A stretch of 64,000 nucleotides of DNA, taken from NCBI RefSeq assembly GCF_000226095.1, contig NC_016473.1, forward strand, positions 4,774,001 through 4,838,000, written 5' to 3'. The notes under the pieces are model-generated. The model was not told where the DNA came from. It was given only the letters and a program-made list of their open reading frames with translations, and did not search any database. A program made the position numbers and the translations under genes. Source of the stretch: Thermothelomyces thermophilus ATCC 42464. Its lineage: Eukaryota; Ascomycota; Sordariomycetes; Sordariales; Chaetomiaceae. Positions 11,134 through 23,380 of the stretch are shown piece after piece (within the stretch, counting starts at the first letter, position 1; each line of letters starts with the position of its first letter).

Positions 11134-13427
11134 CTACTGAGGATAGTAGACCATCGGCTGCTGGTAATAAAACGCGTCGGGGCTGGGTGTCATCATGGGC
11201 GCCGCAGCCATGCCCACCATACCAGGTCCCGCGGCGTACGGCTGGGGCCCGCCAGGGAACTGAGGTGGGTAACCAGACATCGGGGGCGTTTGAGTGTAAT
11301 AATCGTAATAGACCGTGCCTTGCGACTCGCGGGGCTCAACTATGCTCTGTTGTTGCTGTGGCTGTGGCTGTGGTTGTGGTTGTTGCGATGCGCCGTGCCC
11401 GGACGTCTGGGCTGTGGGCCCCTCCGCCTGGGTGGTCTGCGTGTACTGAACCGGTTGGACTTGTTGCGCCGGCGCCGGCACGAAGGCAGGAGCATTCGCG
11501 TTGGGCCCCATGCTGACGTTGTTGAACGTTTGGGGATAATAGAAACCCGGCTGTGGTTGCACGGGCGCATATGGCTGAGTGTAAAAACCGGGATGGGCAA
11601 AAGTGTTTGGTTGGAAAGGTGCGGCATGGACCGCGCGTTCTGGTATCTGCGAAAGAGGGGTGGACGATGAGAACCGGGGCTGGTAGGAAGCATGACGGGC
11701 ATGTTCCTGGGCCGGGGCGTTGGGAAGATGTGGCGGCATCTGCTGGTGGAAGGCTTGTTGGTAGGGACCCTGCGCGTTCGTGGCCTGCTGAGCAGGCGAT
11801 TCGATGTTTTCCACCGAGACTGTTTTCTGCGGCCGGGGTTGGTGCATGGGGGTAGCGTCTTGCCGGTTCTCCTGGAACGTAGGTTTTTGGGGGAGGGGGT
11901 GTGTTTGAGGCTGTGGGAGCTCATTGATAGACGACTCGGGCGCTTTTTGCTGGGTGTCCGGCTTAGGAGGCACAGACATGGTCGAGGCTGGCGGTTGAGC
12001 AAACGGGGGAAGACGAACGACGGGCCTCGCACTGTCGACGGAAAGAGGGGGGCGCGAGATGGCGGAGCCTGTTGGCGAGAGCATGAGCTCTCGGCCGATA
12101 TCCGGAGCAATCGACGACCGGCGGCTGAGCGCGATGCTAGGCGAGTACATGCTTCCATAGACGCTTCCACCGCCATATATGCTCGTCGCGCGAGAGAATA
12201 CACCCGAACCCAGGACTGACCGGGGGCCCTTAGCCCGCGCTCGCTGTTGGTTAGGGCGCATCGCCCGAGGGATGAAGATGAATGACCTGTCGCTGGCGGG
12301 GAAGATGTAGCGCGGCATGACAGGAGGGTCATGGCACGGGATGGAAATCCGAACAGGCTTGTCGCGGCGGAGAGGAGGGCGGTGATCAGGTAACTTTGTG
12401 TACTGCTTCAGCGCAACGCCCGGGAACAGCTTGGGCGAGCCGATCGACGGGATGTACACCCTAACGGTCGTGTTTCCGATATGCTTCTCGGTCGACATGG
12501 CTCTGTTGATCGGCTGCTGGCTCGTGGGCGCAGTCGGGATGACCCCGTTGCCGTTCGGAGGGCCTTCATTGCTGGGAAGGTACCGGGACTGTCGAGGAGG
12601 CTGGGCAGCGGCAACGACTTCGTGCATATCGTGTTTCCAGAGCCCGCTCGTTAAGGGGTCTGCGGCTGTCTGCACCTGGCTGGAATGGAAGGTAAGCATC
12701 AGCAACTACGGCAGCGGAGAGCCACCGCAGGGACGAGGGGGGGGTCAACATACCTAATCGGAGCGAAGTGGTTTCCAAACGCCCCTCGCCCTCGGCCCCG
12801 AGCTCCCCTGGGGAAGGGGCGAAAGCCATTCGCAGCGGGGCCCGCATGTCGGTGGTCATGCAAGAAGAACGCGCCCCTGTTGGGTACGAAGGTTGGATCT
12901 TCGTCCCTCCTCCGCCTGTACTCCTCGTGTTCCCGCCGTTTCAGTTCCTGTTGCGGCAGCCGTGGTTGTTGCTGACTGGCGGCGCTCGAGCTCACGACGA
13001 TCGGGGCCGCGTCCTTCGCCGGCTGTGTGCGCTTGGTGTCATCAGAGCGCAGCTCCTCTGCTCTGTTTTCTTTATCGGCGAGTGACAATGTGCTGAACAT
13101 GGACTCGGCATCAGCCGTTGCGGGTTGGGCTGGCTTTGTAGGTGGACTTTTGGGGGGCTCCGACCCAGTCCGGCGGCGAAATCCGGCCTTCACGTTGCCG
13201 TTTCCTAAGGGTTTCCGGGTGTTGGGTGAGGTCGGTGACGCATCGTCGATGTTGCTTGTATCGCTATCATCGGCGGGGTCGTGTTCGTCGCTTCCGATGG
13301 AGCCATCCGTCATTGAATCATCGTCCAGATCAGCCAGGGAATCGTGGCAGCCCTCATCTTCGGCCTCGTCCTCAATGCGGCGGCGCTGGCCGATCATCTT
13401 CCTGCGTCTTGCGCCTGCTGCGGCCAT
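11134..13427 (-). CDS. CASC3/Barentsz-like exon junction complex protein (Btz domain)
   Basis: Two exons (13427-12754 and 12679-11134) with a 74-nt intron give 739 aa. The N-terminal third is acidic. The eIF4AIII-binding Btz/CASC3 (SELOR) region follows at about residues 180-250, with PTFVPNRGAFFLHDHR, then GNHFAPIS spanning the splice, then LTSGLWKHDMHE. The rest is disordered and rich in Pro, Gln, Tyr and Ser, and it ends in a Q/P/Y-rich tail (QQPMVYYPQ). In animals CASC3 joins eIF4AIII, Mago and Y14 on spliced mRNA. Filamentous fungi keep EJC components that budding yeast lost. UPF1 lies 16 kb away but is not otherwise linked. A second in-frame Met at residue 11 is an alternative start. 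Confidence 0.85.
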
Positions 13428-15726
13428 TGTTTGGAAGCGGGCCCTGGACTCGGCGACGAGTCGGTAGGCAGAACGACCGTAGCACCTAGGCGCGGAGATG
13501 CGGGGAGATGCGATGACGTCGAGGCCACTCCGACATGCGTCGCCGGTTTGGAGGGACTCGAAGCCTCGTTTGGTTTAGTCGCTGTCTCCGCCCGAAGCGA
13601 ATCACGGAAGATGTGCCTGCAGCCAGAACCGTCCTGCGGTTGCGAAAACAACCGATATGAAAGCCGAGGTACACTGCACGTCAGGCCTCGAAGGGAAGGG
13701 GTGTGCTGGCCCAAGGGCAGGTCGAGAGAGGAAAGGCGAGCGTTAGAAGCGGCTGAAGCGGGGATGCAAAGTGCAGCTTTCGGCCTCGATGAGGAATCCG
13801 GGATTTGCTGTCGGAAAGCGCAGCTATAACCAGAGTTAAGCAGGGCTGTCCACGCCTGCGAGAGCAACCGTGCTTTCGGTCACTGGAATGGTTCAAAAGC
13901 AAGACGGAGCTGTCGGAGGCGGTGTCCCTCCTCTACCGCCTGCTGTAAGAATGTGATCTAGAAGAGACGCGAATTGGGACGCCCGGGTTAAGGACTGGGC
14001 CTCGGGACCGATGAGGCTGCGCGACGAGATGTGTTGTCTCTGCCACTTTTTTTTTTTTTTTTTTTTAAACTCCTCCTCACGGAATGGAGTTGAATTGAGC
14101 CTGGAATCAGAGTGGTTCAGACTGCCTGCTCCGCTGGTCAAAGTTGCATGGTCAAAATAACCGGTGCTTGACCACTTCCGGGTTAGCGTTAGCTGCTCCC
14201 TGTCAGGAGCTCCCCTGCCTGCGCCAATGCGAGCTTCACTATGGATTCGATTTGCAGGCAGCTGCACACTTGGATGTATCCGTCTTGTATGCACTGTAAT
14301 TAGATAGCCAAGTTGCAAACTCGGGGACTTACATTGTAAGGTCCCCTTTAACCCTCTTTTTTGTTTTTGTTTTGTTCCTTCTTTGCTTTCCTGAGAAGAC
14401 TGGTTAAAACAGTAGTACCATGCCGGCCCTGCGCCTAATCCAGCAGCGGATGTCTCCGGCATGGAAATGTAATGTAAGCACACATATCCTACAAGGCATC
14501 GCGCCTTCTTTGGGCAATTATTGGTCTCGGCATCCGCCTCCCCTCGAGTAGATCTGTCACTGGGTTTCATCACGCAGCAGAGGTTTGGCTGCCTTTGCTC
14601 TTACTCTTGAAGCGCCGTTTTGCAGACATACATATACGGACTAACCCGTACACACTTTTCCGCCTCAAAACCCGACCCGTGCGGCCATATTCTGGTTGAT
14701 CATGACAGCACCCTGGCTGCAGACGTAACCGCGATAACTCGTGGAACGGTGGGGTTGGATACCCTGTCTGTTTAGTCGGTGGCACACGTCTTCCTGAGGT
14801 CATTCTTCAAGGAGCCCGGACCACGCATTTTAGCGTCAAGGGCATGCCTTGTTGTCCCGTATCTCCCGACAACGACATGACGAGCGCATTCCATGATGAG
14901 CTCATTCCCTCAGTCCTGATGGGTGCCGCCAACCCCCCCAGAACTCTTATCACCTCTCTGCTGCAGGGTCCGACTTTCGGTCTCGCTTTCGAGCGCCATG
15001 TCAGCTGTGATTGGCGTTCCACATTTCAGCGGGCCATGAAGTGTGCATAGTTTATGCCTTGCACCGAGCGGCTCGAGGCTCCAGAACCCTTTGCTGCTGA
15101 CTTCGTACGGCTTCGGAGCAAATGACGGTCATGGACGAAGTAGGGCGAATCGCCTGCCTGCCAGCTCACACTCACCGCTGGGCGTCCATAGCTATTTAAG
15201 TGTATGTATGTACATGTGTGCTGTACATACATACTCGCAGGCAATGACGCACGTCTTTGAGGAAAATCGATTATAGCACCTCTGCGCCGAAGCGTCGGAT
15301 TACATGGGTGCGAAGATCGTCCGAATCTAAGCTGTAGTGGACCGTGTATATGTATGTAGGTAGAGTACTTGGTACATATATACTCCGTATAGTAGCTTGT
15401 CTCTCTAGAAACCAGCCAAAGAGCTGCTGAAACTGCCTCTAACTACCTATCTAATTCACTACCTTACGGTACCTACCTACACCTGCGTAAGTGCATCTAG
15501 ACCACATCAGGCCCTCGTCCGCAAATCAGCAAATTTACTTTTCAGGAAAAAGGCCGTCGATCCTGGAGAGTGGGTAGCTTCGTTATTCTTATAACTATGG
15601 AGTAGAGTTCCACACATGGTCTTTTCCTAAAAAAACCCCACCACTGCAGTGTGAGCTCCCGCCTCACTAGCGCACACACAAGCCTCATTCCACCTCAAAT
15701 CCCGTATCCACACAACAAAGGTCCAA
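13428..15726. other. 2.3-kb intergenic region with poly-T run and palindromes
   Basis: I see no coding region. The stretch contains a 20-T run at 14047-14066, the interrupted palindrome at 15202-15234, a weaker TATATGTA/TACATATA pair at 15347-15380, a TACTCCGTA 9-mer at 15381 and TACCTACCTAC-type runs near 15470. It includes the CASC3-like promoter and the upstream side of the tRNA gene. Confidence 0.6.
15202..15234. repeat. Interrupted palindrome with 12-bp arms (GTATGTATGTAC)
   Basis: Arms 15202-15213 and 15223-15234 are exact reverse complements around a 9-nt loop. It could extrude as a cruciform or simply be a decayed copy of the 20-bp form seen at 6178. Confidence 0.9.
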
Positions 15727-15842
15727 GGCAAGGTGGCCGAGCGGTCCAAGGCGCCAGGTTCAGGTCCACCTGAATTCTTAAATCTTGTAAGAGATTTCCT
15801 GGTCTCAGTAATGGGGCGTGAGTTCGAATCTCACCCTTGTCA
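15727..15842 (+). tRNA. tRNA-Leu (CAG), with a 32-nt intron
   Basis: The acceptor arms GGCAAGG (15727-15733) and CCTTGTC (15835-15841) pair with one G-U, and A15842 is the discriminator base. The D arm is GCC/GGC and the anticodon stem is CCAGG/CCTGG. The loop TTCAGG places anticodon CAG at 15761-15763. A long class II variable arm and a T arm with GTTCGAAT follow. The intron is 15765-15796, directly after base 37 as in nuclear tRNAs. Within it CCTG (15769-15772) can pair with CAGG of the anticodon loop, the usual splicing-endonuclease A-helix. A T5 run at 15883 may terminate Pol III. The variable arm and anticodon place it as leucine. Confidence 0.93.
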
Positions 15843-16304
15843 ATATCTCTTGTTGATAACGGACATCTTCAGAGTCCTCTGCTTTTTGGTAGATCTGCGG
15901 TTTCCTCTTTCGTTTCGCTTCATAGTACGGAGTACATTTTTGCTAGTATCAACCTACCTCTTATCGCGCGCTTGATGGCCCCAAGAATCCGCCCGAAGAG
16001 ATTAAGCCGTTCCACCGGACATGCTCCGGAGCAGCAGACTCTCTCGCACTAAACCAACTTCAAAAACGGAGTGCTGTTAGCTGTCGTTGAAAGAATTTGC
16101 TGGTTGTGGCACATGTCGCAACTCGACACAACGATTGGCATTCTAGTTCGGCGAGAGACTAACAACTACGGGATAAGGGGATCAAAAACAGAAAAGCAAT
16201 TATCCCACGAGAAAAGAATGTATCGCCTCTTCCCTGCTCCTACAAACACTATTCTCTGCATGCAGAACCTTCGGACACAAGCAGGCGAAGTACAATCGCC
16301 CCTT
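15843..16304. other. Spacer between tRNA-Leu and the aspartic protease gene
   Basis: It holds the probable Pol III terminator T-run (15883-15887), a TACGGAGTA 9-mer at 15926-15934 and the 3' UTR of the protease. No gene is seen. Confidence 0.6.
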
Positions 16305-17851
16305 TCATGCCCTCTTTTCGAAAAACGTCGAGGAAATGTCTCCGTAGCCAATCGTGACGCCTAAGTCCTTGCGGTCCTGGTCTGTCAGACGGGGCCTGTC
16401 ATACTTGGTCGGCGGTACGAATGCCTCCATCTTGGGCACAGCACCAAAGCGTTTATGCCCCTGGTCCCAGATCTACACCATCGTAAGCTAAATCTGTCGA
16501 AAATGGCAGGGCCACACCCACGTGTTGTACTTACGGCGTAGATGGACTTGAGGAAGGCGATCCCCAGGATATCGAACGGATTCTCGCCGCGTGACTGCAC
16601 GCTGCCGTAGAAGACCCTCTCGTCCGCGGGGGCGAAAATCAGGTCCTCCTTCTGAAGAACAAACTCCTTGTCGCCGATGGCGATGCTGAATTCGGGAAGC
16701 TTGTCGACCTCAGTTTCTTGGGGGAAGGTCCACCCCTGATACTCTTCTGAGTATTCCGCACTGGGAATATGGGCGTATAGAGCGTCGCAAACCTGGTCCG
16801 AAACCAGGACCAGTGAAGTGCCCGTGTCGGCGATGGCCTTGTTGCCCTCAATCCGAACTTGCTGGCCGTCGATGGTGACATGCTCGCTCGAGAACATCCA
16901 GAAGCCCTCCGAGTTGTCAACGTCGGTCCAAACGATCTCCTCGCCAGATGCCTTCACGAGGTCCTCGTCAATCCAGCCGAACGTGTAGAAGGATCGCTGG
17001 TCATCCTCCCTATTGCTGTACAGGGCCGTACTGAAGAGCTCAGCCTCGGGGGGGATATCGTCCTGGGCCATCATGTTGTCGACAACTGTGCGTTGAGGAT
17101 CTGGCTTGCCATCCGTCTGGACCGTGTTGAGCTTGCTAAACGCCAGGCCAAGGATACCGTCCATGGTGCCTTCACTGAACTGCGCCGACATCTCCGTTGC
17201 AATCTCAATGGCCTGCCTCTTGATCTGGATGCCGCCAATGATGAGAATATCATGACCGACTATGCCCGAAGCTGAGCTTCCATCACCGTATTGGACCTTC
17301 CAGCTTTTGTCCTTAGCGAGCTGCCAGGTCACCGACTTCTTGGGATCGAAACTCTTCTGGCTGACCTGTCGAGCACCATCAATATGCATGGGTTACTTGC
17401 GAAATATTTGAGGGGATCATACCCAGAAATCAGCCAAACCGGTATCAAAGTCCATCTTGACTATCTGCCGTTCGGCAGTCCAGGCCGTGCCAATCATGAC
17501 CTCGCAAAGGTATTCGCTATCGTTCTGCTGGTCCTCAGCCGTGACCTCGCCCGGCTCCTCCTGGTCCTTGAGCTTCTTGAAGAGGCCTTGCCAGACGTGG
17601 CCAGGTTTGACTCCTGGGGCGGCAGACATGCTAGGGGCCTCTTCGGACTCCTCGAATATCTGGAAATACGGGCCAGGTTTGGTGGGTTGAAACCCGAACC
17701 TGTTCAGCACGGAGACATACGACTTGGTGCCATCGCGCTGATAATTCTGGTTTGGAACGGCCCTGACCCTGTAAAGAGCCATTCGTTTGCGGAGTTTGGC
17801 ATGCGTTTCGAAAAGCGCGTCCATCGCTGAAGTAGAACGTTTCTCCCCCAT
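16305..17851 (-). CDS. Pepsin-family (A1) aspartic protease without a recognisable signal peptide
   Basis: Three exons (17851-17423, 17365-16535, 16472-16305) splice in phase to about 475 aa. A propeptide-like region (YRVRAVPN) precedes the first catalytic motif DFDTGLADFW, which is split from the next exon by a 57-nt intron. The flap VQYGDGSSASG and the second motif IADTGTSLVLV follow, and the enzyme ends with the typical ILGIAFLKSIYA, then IWDQGHKRFG. These mark a penicillopepsin-like endopeptidase. Two points are odd. The fourth residue of the first motif is Leu instead of the usual Ser/Thr. The N-terminus at any in-frame ATG (17878, 17851, 17824) is charged, with no hydrophobic signal sequence. 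Either an upstream exon is missed or the protein is not classically secreted. Confidence 0.82.
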
Positions 17852-18645
17852 TTCTGGGACTAAAAAGGACCGTGTCAAGGGCGTTGCAATAAGAGATTAG
17901 GTGCTGGGAGATTGAATGAACGAGCTTTATGAAGAAAAGAAGTTTCGAGTGGAAGTGGTCAGAAGTTAACGGGGAGAAAAAGCGGGAGAGCCTCAAAGGG
18001 CGAAGTGAAAAAGCAGACTTGTTTGAAGGAGGAAGAACCAAACCCTGGTTCAAGTGGAGGGAGGAACGACGTCGAGGGAACTTGTGGAGTGGGATTCCTT
18101 GCAGGCAACAGCTGCGTTCCGTTGTAGTGGGAAGGAGTCCCAGTGGCTGGTATTGATGGTGGAGGGACCCGTGTCGGAGGATACTGCAACCTAGAACCGT
18201 TTCAGCGGAAAGCGGGAGGGTGATGGAGTGGTTGTGGATATACGCCGGTCGAGGTACGAAGGCAGCCTGGATCAGAAGTCAAGTGGAACTTACAGGTGGA
18301 AGGCTCGGGAGGCGGGTACCTCAAATCGGTATGTCGGGTGAGGTAGTCACATAGGTGAAGTGCAGGGTCGTGGTAACCAGGCTGGGCAAATACTTACCCA
18401 GGCTGGCGTGACCTGTCCTCAGGCAGTTCCTGCCCGATAAAAGCATGAGGCCAGCTCGAAGCGCCAGTTCACATAATTTTTTGGTTTATTAGACATTTTT
18501 TGACCAACGGCCGCGCCTGAAAGCGCCGGGCCTGTGTCGCCCTCGCTCTTGACACTTGCGTTCTTGGTACCACCCGAAGGGAGAGTCGATCTAGTCCTTT
18601 GGAAAGGGAGCATAGGGTTAAAAATGCCGTCTCGGCCATGGAGAA
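17852..18645. other. Upstream region of the aspartic protease
   Basis: About 800 nt separate the protease start from the stop of the ABZ2-like gene; both genes are on the minus strand. I looked on the minus strand for an exon encoding a signal peptide and found no convincing ATG followed by a hydrophobic stretch with a donor site. Nothing else is identifiable. Confidence 0.5.
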
Positions 18646-19536
18646 TCAAGCCAACTTCACTTTCCCGAAGAAGAACCCTCTCACACCGTTACTCAGCCAG
18701 CACTCTTCACCATCAACAAGCGAGTCCGCGGAAATTGTGCCTTCCACGGCAAGGGCTCTACAGCTCGTTAGCGACAACGTTGAAAGCTACGGTACTATTA
18801 GGGAGAAAATGACACACCTCTCCAGAGCCCATCGTCTCGATGTACCATCTTGGCCCCCGCTGCCCTCCTTCGGGCTGTACACTCTGCTCACGGCGGGTGT
18901 TACCCATCTTCCTCCCCTCCAGAAATAGGGGGTTGTTAGAGACCCCTCCATCACAGAGCTGTCTGTCTCGCTGACTATGAGAACCTCCTTCTTGTCGGTA
19001 GGGCCAATTTGTGCCCGCTTTCTGGCTTCGTCGTAGACTGCTCGCTTTGTTGTCTTGAAGTGGGTGTACTCGGAGCGCGCCGTCTCTGGGCGGTCCACCA
19101 AAACTTCATAAACGGGGGCCTTCGAAGGAAGACTTTCTCTTGGACCGTCATTGACGACTGCTTCCGGGGAAGGAAGCCGCTCAGGAAAGAGGTTCACGAG
19201 CGTTGTCTCTGGAACTGGGCTAGAACTCAGAGACAACTCACCGTCTCTGGTGATGGCTATCCTGACCCTCAATGGACCTTCTTGGTTCTCCCCAATGCTG
19301 CCTCGGACAAGATCAGCAAGACGTTGCAGCCCGGAGTCCCCCTGGAGGACTTCTATGGCGGCATCCCACCCCCAGTGAGTGGCTGCCCGTAGCATGCGGT
19401 CTCGATGATAGTCGAGCATGTAGAGAGGGGACGGGTTGGCCCAGTTCCAACCGGCGTGGCTCATGTTGCTCGCCCGAGCTTGCAACAGGACGGGGTCATA
19501 GCGGAGAGAGGTGAAGAGTTGGAAATCGTCCGCCAT
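18646..19536 (-). CDS. ABZ2: Aminodeoxychorismate lyase, ABZ2 type (class IV aminotransferase fold)
   Basis: Two exons (19536-18818 and 18757-18646) with a 60-nt intron give 276 aa. The protein begins MADDFQLFTSLRYDP and contains PLYMLDYHRDRML, the THFKTTKR segment carrying the likely PLP lysine, a VSETDSSVMEGS loop and a late WRGGRWVTP segment. The second exon supplies the C-terminus (EECWLSNGVRGFFFG). This pattern matches fungal Abz2, which turns 4-amino-4-deoxychorismate into p-aminobenzoate and pyruvate for folate synthesis. The frame is open upstream to an ATG at 19614, but the MADDF start fits the family better. The short last exon would be missed without splicing. Confidence 0.85.
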
Positions 19537-20247
19537 TGCTGATGATCCGACTTGTGGAGGACTAGGTTTCTTGGCACCGGCAAGTCTATCTGTACGATTC
19601 TCGTCACTGACCACGGGATTTCAAGACGCCGTGTGTGAGGAGACTCTTATGCTGTGACCTGTGCTTGAATCGGACTTTGGTATGGTAATCCCCAGCGCGT
19701 TTCGGACGAGTTGAGGTTCCGCTCATTAACTGACGATGGTTTGGAACGTTCCGTGCCACTTAGATCGGTACCTGGGCTGGTTTCACTTAACTTGTACATA
19801 CATATGTACATACATACGTAGTGTTAAGTACCTATAGGCTACATACTCCGTACCATACTGCCAGTCGCACACCGCTGAAGTAAAAATCCGTAAACACCTT
19901 AGGTAACCCGGGGCCACAGCCCGAGGCCTCTTGCCAAGCTCGGGCAGCAGCAGGGTCTCCTGCAGGCGGGCAGCTCGGCAAGCAGCGATGACGATCCACC
20001 GCAGCGACTGCAATTGGGCGCCCCATCCAGCGCGTCCATGCGCTGATTTTTTTCGTTCCAAGCTTCGGCCGAACGAGCCCGGAGCGACCTGAGTTCAGTC
20101 CGGGTCTGGTGCACACCTGCATCATCAAGATTGTTGGCGAAGCATTGCGCACGCTTCAGGACAATTCAGCATCGCGTGGGTATCGGTAGAGTTGGGATTC
20201 CTCCGTTATTTGTCGACTTTTAACCTTTCTTGACAACCCCGAGAATT
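19537..20247. promoter_or_regulatory. Divergent ABZ2 / TOM70 intergenic region
   Basis: This 711-nt region lies between two divergently transcribed starts and must contain both promoters. It includes a TGTACATA-CA-TATGTACA palindrome at 19793-19810 and a TACTCCGTA 9-mer at 19844-19852. No TATA box can be assigned with confidence. Confidence 0.5.
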
Positions 20248-22351
20248 ATGGCGCCCACGCTTGCGACAAGTCCCTTGGGGACACCATCAGCACCACTACC
20301 CGCCGATGCATCGCTATGGGATCGGATCTCAACATGGGTCTCCGAGCATAAGGCCGTGGTCTACACCATTGCCGGTGTGGCTGTCGTCGTCACAACTGCC
20401 GGCGCCGTCTACTATGTTCGCAATGCGCCCAGTCAGGTGAGTCTCGCGTCCCTTTGCAGAGCACGAGAGCGCGAATGCTGATGATGCCTAACCTCGCTGG
20501 CAGGACACAACACCCAAGCTCAGCAAGAAGGAGAGGCGGAAACGCAAGCAGGCCGAGAGGGAAGCAGCAGCGGAGAAAGCGTCTGCCTCGGCAAAACAGG
20601 CGGAGGCTTCCACTGCCACGTCCAAGGCTGCGTCTGTCGAGTCCGCCGACGAGCTGCCCGAGATCGACGAGACCACCGTCCAGACACTTTCCGAGGCCCA
20701 GCGCAAAGAGTACGCCCAGAAGCTGAAGGAGGCTGGCAACAAGGCCTACGGGGCCAAGGAGTTCCAGAAGGCCATTGGTCTCTACTCAAAGGCCATCCTC
20801 TGCAAGCCCGACCCGGTCTACTACTCGAACAGGGCGGCGTGCTACAACGCGCTCAGCGATTGGGAGAAGGTCGTTGAGGACACCACAGCCGCCATCAATC
20901 TAGATCCCGAGTACATCAAGGCACTCAACCGCCGCGCGAATGCGTACGATCACCTGGGCAAGTACAGCGAGGCGCTTCTCGATTTCACTGCCAGCTGCAT
21001 CATTGACGGGTTCCGGAACGAGCAAAGCGCGCAGGCTGTCGAGCGCCTGCTCAAGAAGTTCGCCGAGACGAAAGCCAAGGAGATCCTCAAGACCAAGCCT
21101 GCCAAGCTGCCGAGCTCGACCTTCGTCGGGAACTACCTGCAGAGCTTCCGCACGAAGCCTCGCCCGGTTGGGTTGGAGGACTCGGTCGAGCTCGATGAGG
21201 AGAGCGGCCTAGGCCAGCTTCAGAAGGGTCTGAAGGCACTGGAGAGCAAGACAGGACCGGGTTACGAAGAGGCTGCCGAGGCCTTTGACAAGGCGTTGGA
21301 GTTGGGCGACCTTGGCCCTCACGAGGCGTACGCGTACAACCTTCGCGGCACCTTCCGCTGCCTCAAGGGCAAGCACGAGGAGGCGCTGGCAGATCTGTCC
21401 AAGAGCATTGAGCTAGACCCCGAGTTGACCCAGAGCTACATCAAGCGAGCGAGCATGAATCTGGAGCTGGGTAAGTAGTAGTATCACGCACCCTCATCTC
21501 TTGGTGGTTAGTTTAGTCGACTGACAGTCCCCAGGTGCTCCCGAGAAGGCCGAGGAGGACTTCGCCGCCGCCCTATCCAAGAATGCCGAGGACCCCGACA
21601 TCTACTACCACCGTGCTCAACTGCACTTCATCAAGGGCGAATTTGCCGAGGCGCAGAAGGATTACCAAAAGTCAATCGACCTCGACCGTGACTTCATCTT
21701 CTCCCACATCCAGCTCGGCGTGACTCAGTACAAGATGGGCTCCATCGCTTCGTCAATGGCCACCTTCCGGCGCTGCATGAAGAACTTTGAAAAGACCCCC
21801 GATGTGTACAACTACTACGGCGAGCTGCTTCTCGACCAGGGCAAGTACCACGAGGCGATTGAGAAATTCGACACAGCCATTGAGCTCGAGCGCGAGACTA
21901 AGCCCACCTGCATGAATGTGCTGCCACTCATCAACAAGTCCCTCGCCCTGTTCCAGTGGAAGCAGGACTTCTCCGAGGCCGAGAAGCTTTGCGAAAAGGC
22001 TCTGATCAGTATGTACCTTACCTTAACCTCTCCTTCTTTTTCATCTCGTTTCGTTTTCCTTTCTTTTGTCTTCCTTGAAGCAACGGAAGACGGTCTGCTA
22101 ACGCTGCAAAAAAAGTTGACCCCGAGTGTGACATTGCTGTTGCCACCATGGCCCAGCTGCTCCTCCAGCAGGGCAAGGTGACCGAGGCCCTCAAGTACTT
22201 TGAGCGCGCTGCCGAGTTGGCTCGCACCGAGGGCGAGCTGGTTAACGCCCTCTCGTATGCCGAAGCCACCCGAACCCAGATTCAGGTCCAGGAGAAGTAC
22301 CCCAAGCTGGCAAGCAAGCTTCAAGGTATGGGCCAAGGAATGATGCGGTAA
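20248..22351 (+). CDS. TOM70: TOM70, mitochondrial outer-membrane import receptor
   Basis: Four exons (20248-20436, 20504-21470, 21535-22008, 22116-22351) splice in phase to 621 aa. An N-terminal transmembrane segment (residues about 33-54, [13 protein letters not shown]) anchors it. A charged Lys/Ala/Glu-rich linker follows, then tandem TPR repeats run to the C-terminus, including the N-terminal clamp ([17 protein letters not shown], then NRAACY). The clamp receives Hsp70/Hsp90-bound precursors such as metabolite carriers. Length and organisation match Tom70 of other ascomycetes. The first ATG (20248) directly precedes the anchor region. All introns have GT..AG ends of 64-107 nt. Confidence 0.95.
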
Positions 22352-23380
22352 ATGTTGTATTCATCAGTTGAATGTGACGGTTGGTCAAGGCGGGCAATAA
22401 TCAGACTACCTCCTGCGCTGGATAGGACCTGGTAGTCGATGGTGTATATTGAGGTGGGCCATGGCGCCACGGTTGACGATCAACACCATTCATGACTCGG
22501 AGGGTCTCTCGTTTGTACCTCCCTCGACGAGTGCTCGGGGATGTGTTTTCTTCTGTACGATTGGGGGAAAAGAAATTGGGGTGTGGGTTGGCTATAAGGA
22601 GGCAAGCCCTCCGTGGAAAAAGGGTTGGCCAGTCGGTATACGGCAAACTTGGTCGGTTTTTTCAAGGGAGAAAGATACGTCATTGAGAAGGTTTGCGCAG
22701 GTCCCCGGACCAAGATTGGGCCACCAAGCGCTGTAGTTTTATATATTCGTACTCCGAGCTAATACTACTTCCCTCAATATCACATGGTCGGCTGGTGGGA
22801 CGGGGTAGCGGTTTTCGAATCGACTAGTGGCTTGAATTACTCACTCACAGGTACGATAGCAGAACATTGTATGAAACTACCATATGACGTTCTGATTTGG
22901 TCTATGTTTTCATGAGTCTCGATATGAGTTACAAAGGGGGGTTCCCATACTTCAAACGACCCATTATTCTGAAAGGGGAATCATTACTCGATGTCAGATA
23001 CACATCACGTACGCTCGCGTCGTACAGTCCACCACAAATACTCTGAATCCATGTGTCCCGCTTGCCCACCAAACTCGTAACAGCGCGCGGCCGAACCCCA
23101 TTAACCCGAACATAGCTCAGGCACTTTTCGTTGTGGCCAACAACCACCTCACCGCACGTTAACAAGGAACCGGATGCGCCTGGACGGCCCAGTTCATCAG
23201 AAATGACACTACGTAAGGAAACAAACAACGGAGGGGCAAGGTGGTCCGGCCCGGTCTCGAAACTGATGCTTCATGACCGGACTTGGGTTTCGAGCAAAGA
23301 GGAGCGAGACCCCATTCTTCGCTCTCGATCCTTCTTGCTCCCACCCAACCCATATCATTACCATGGCCAGTTTCTCATTC
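22352..23380. other. Convergent TOM70 / SSO intergenic region
   Basis: About 1 kb lies between two 3' ends. Short open frames on both strands have no recognisable content, and no repeat family member is evident. I see nothing beyond probable UTRs. Confidence 0.6.

Noticed and set aside
13893-14573. 226-codon minus-strand open frame
   Set aside because: It runs through a 20-T homopolymer (reading as poly-Lys), has no domain and lies in the 5' flank of the CASC3-like gene.
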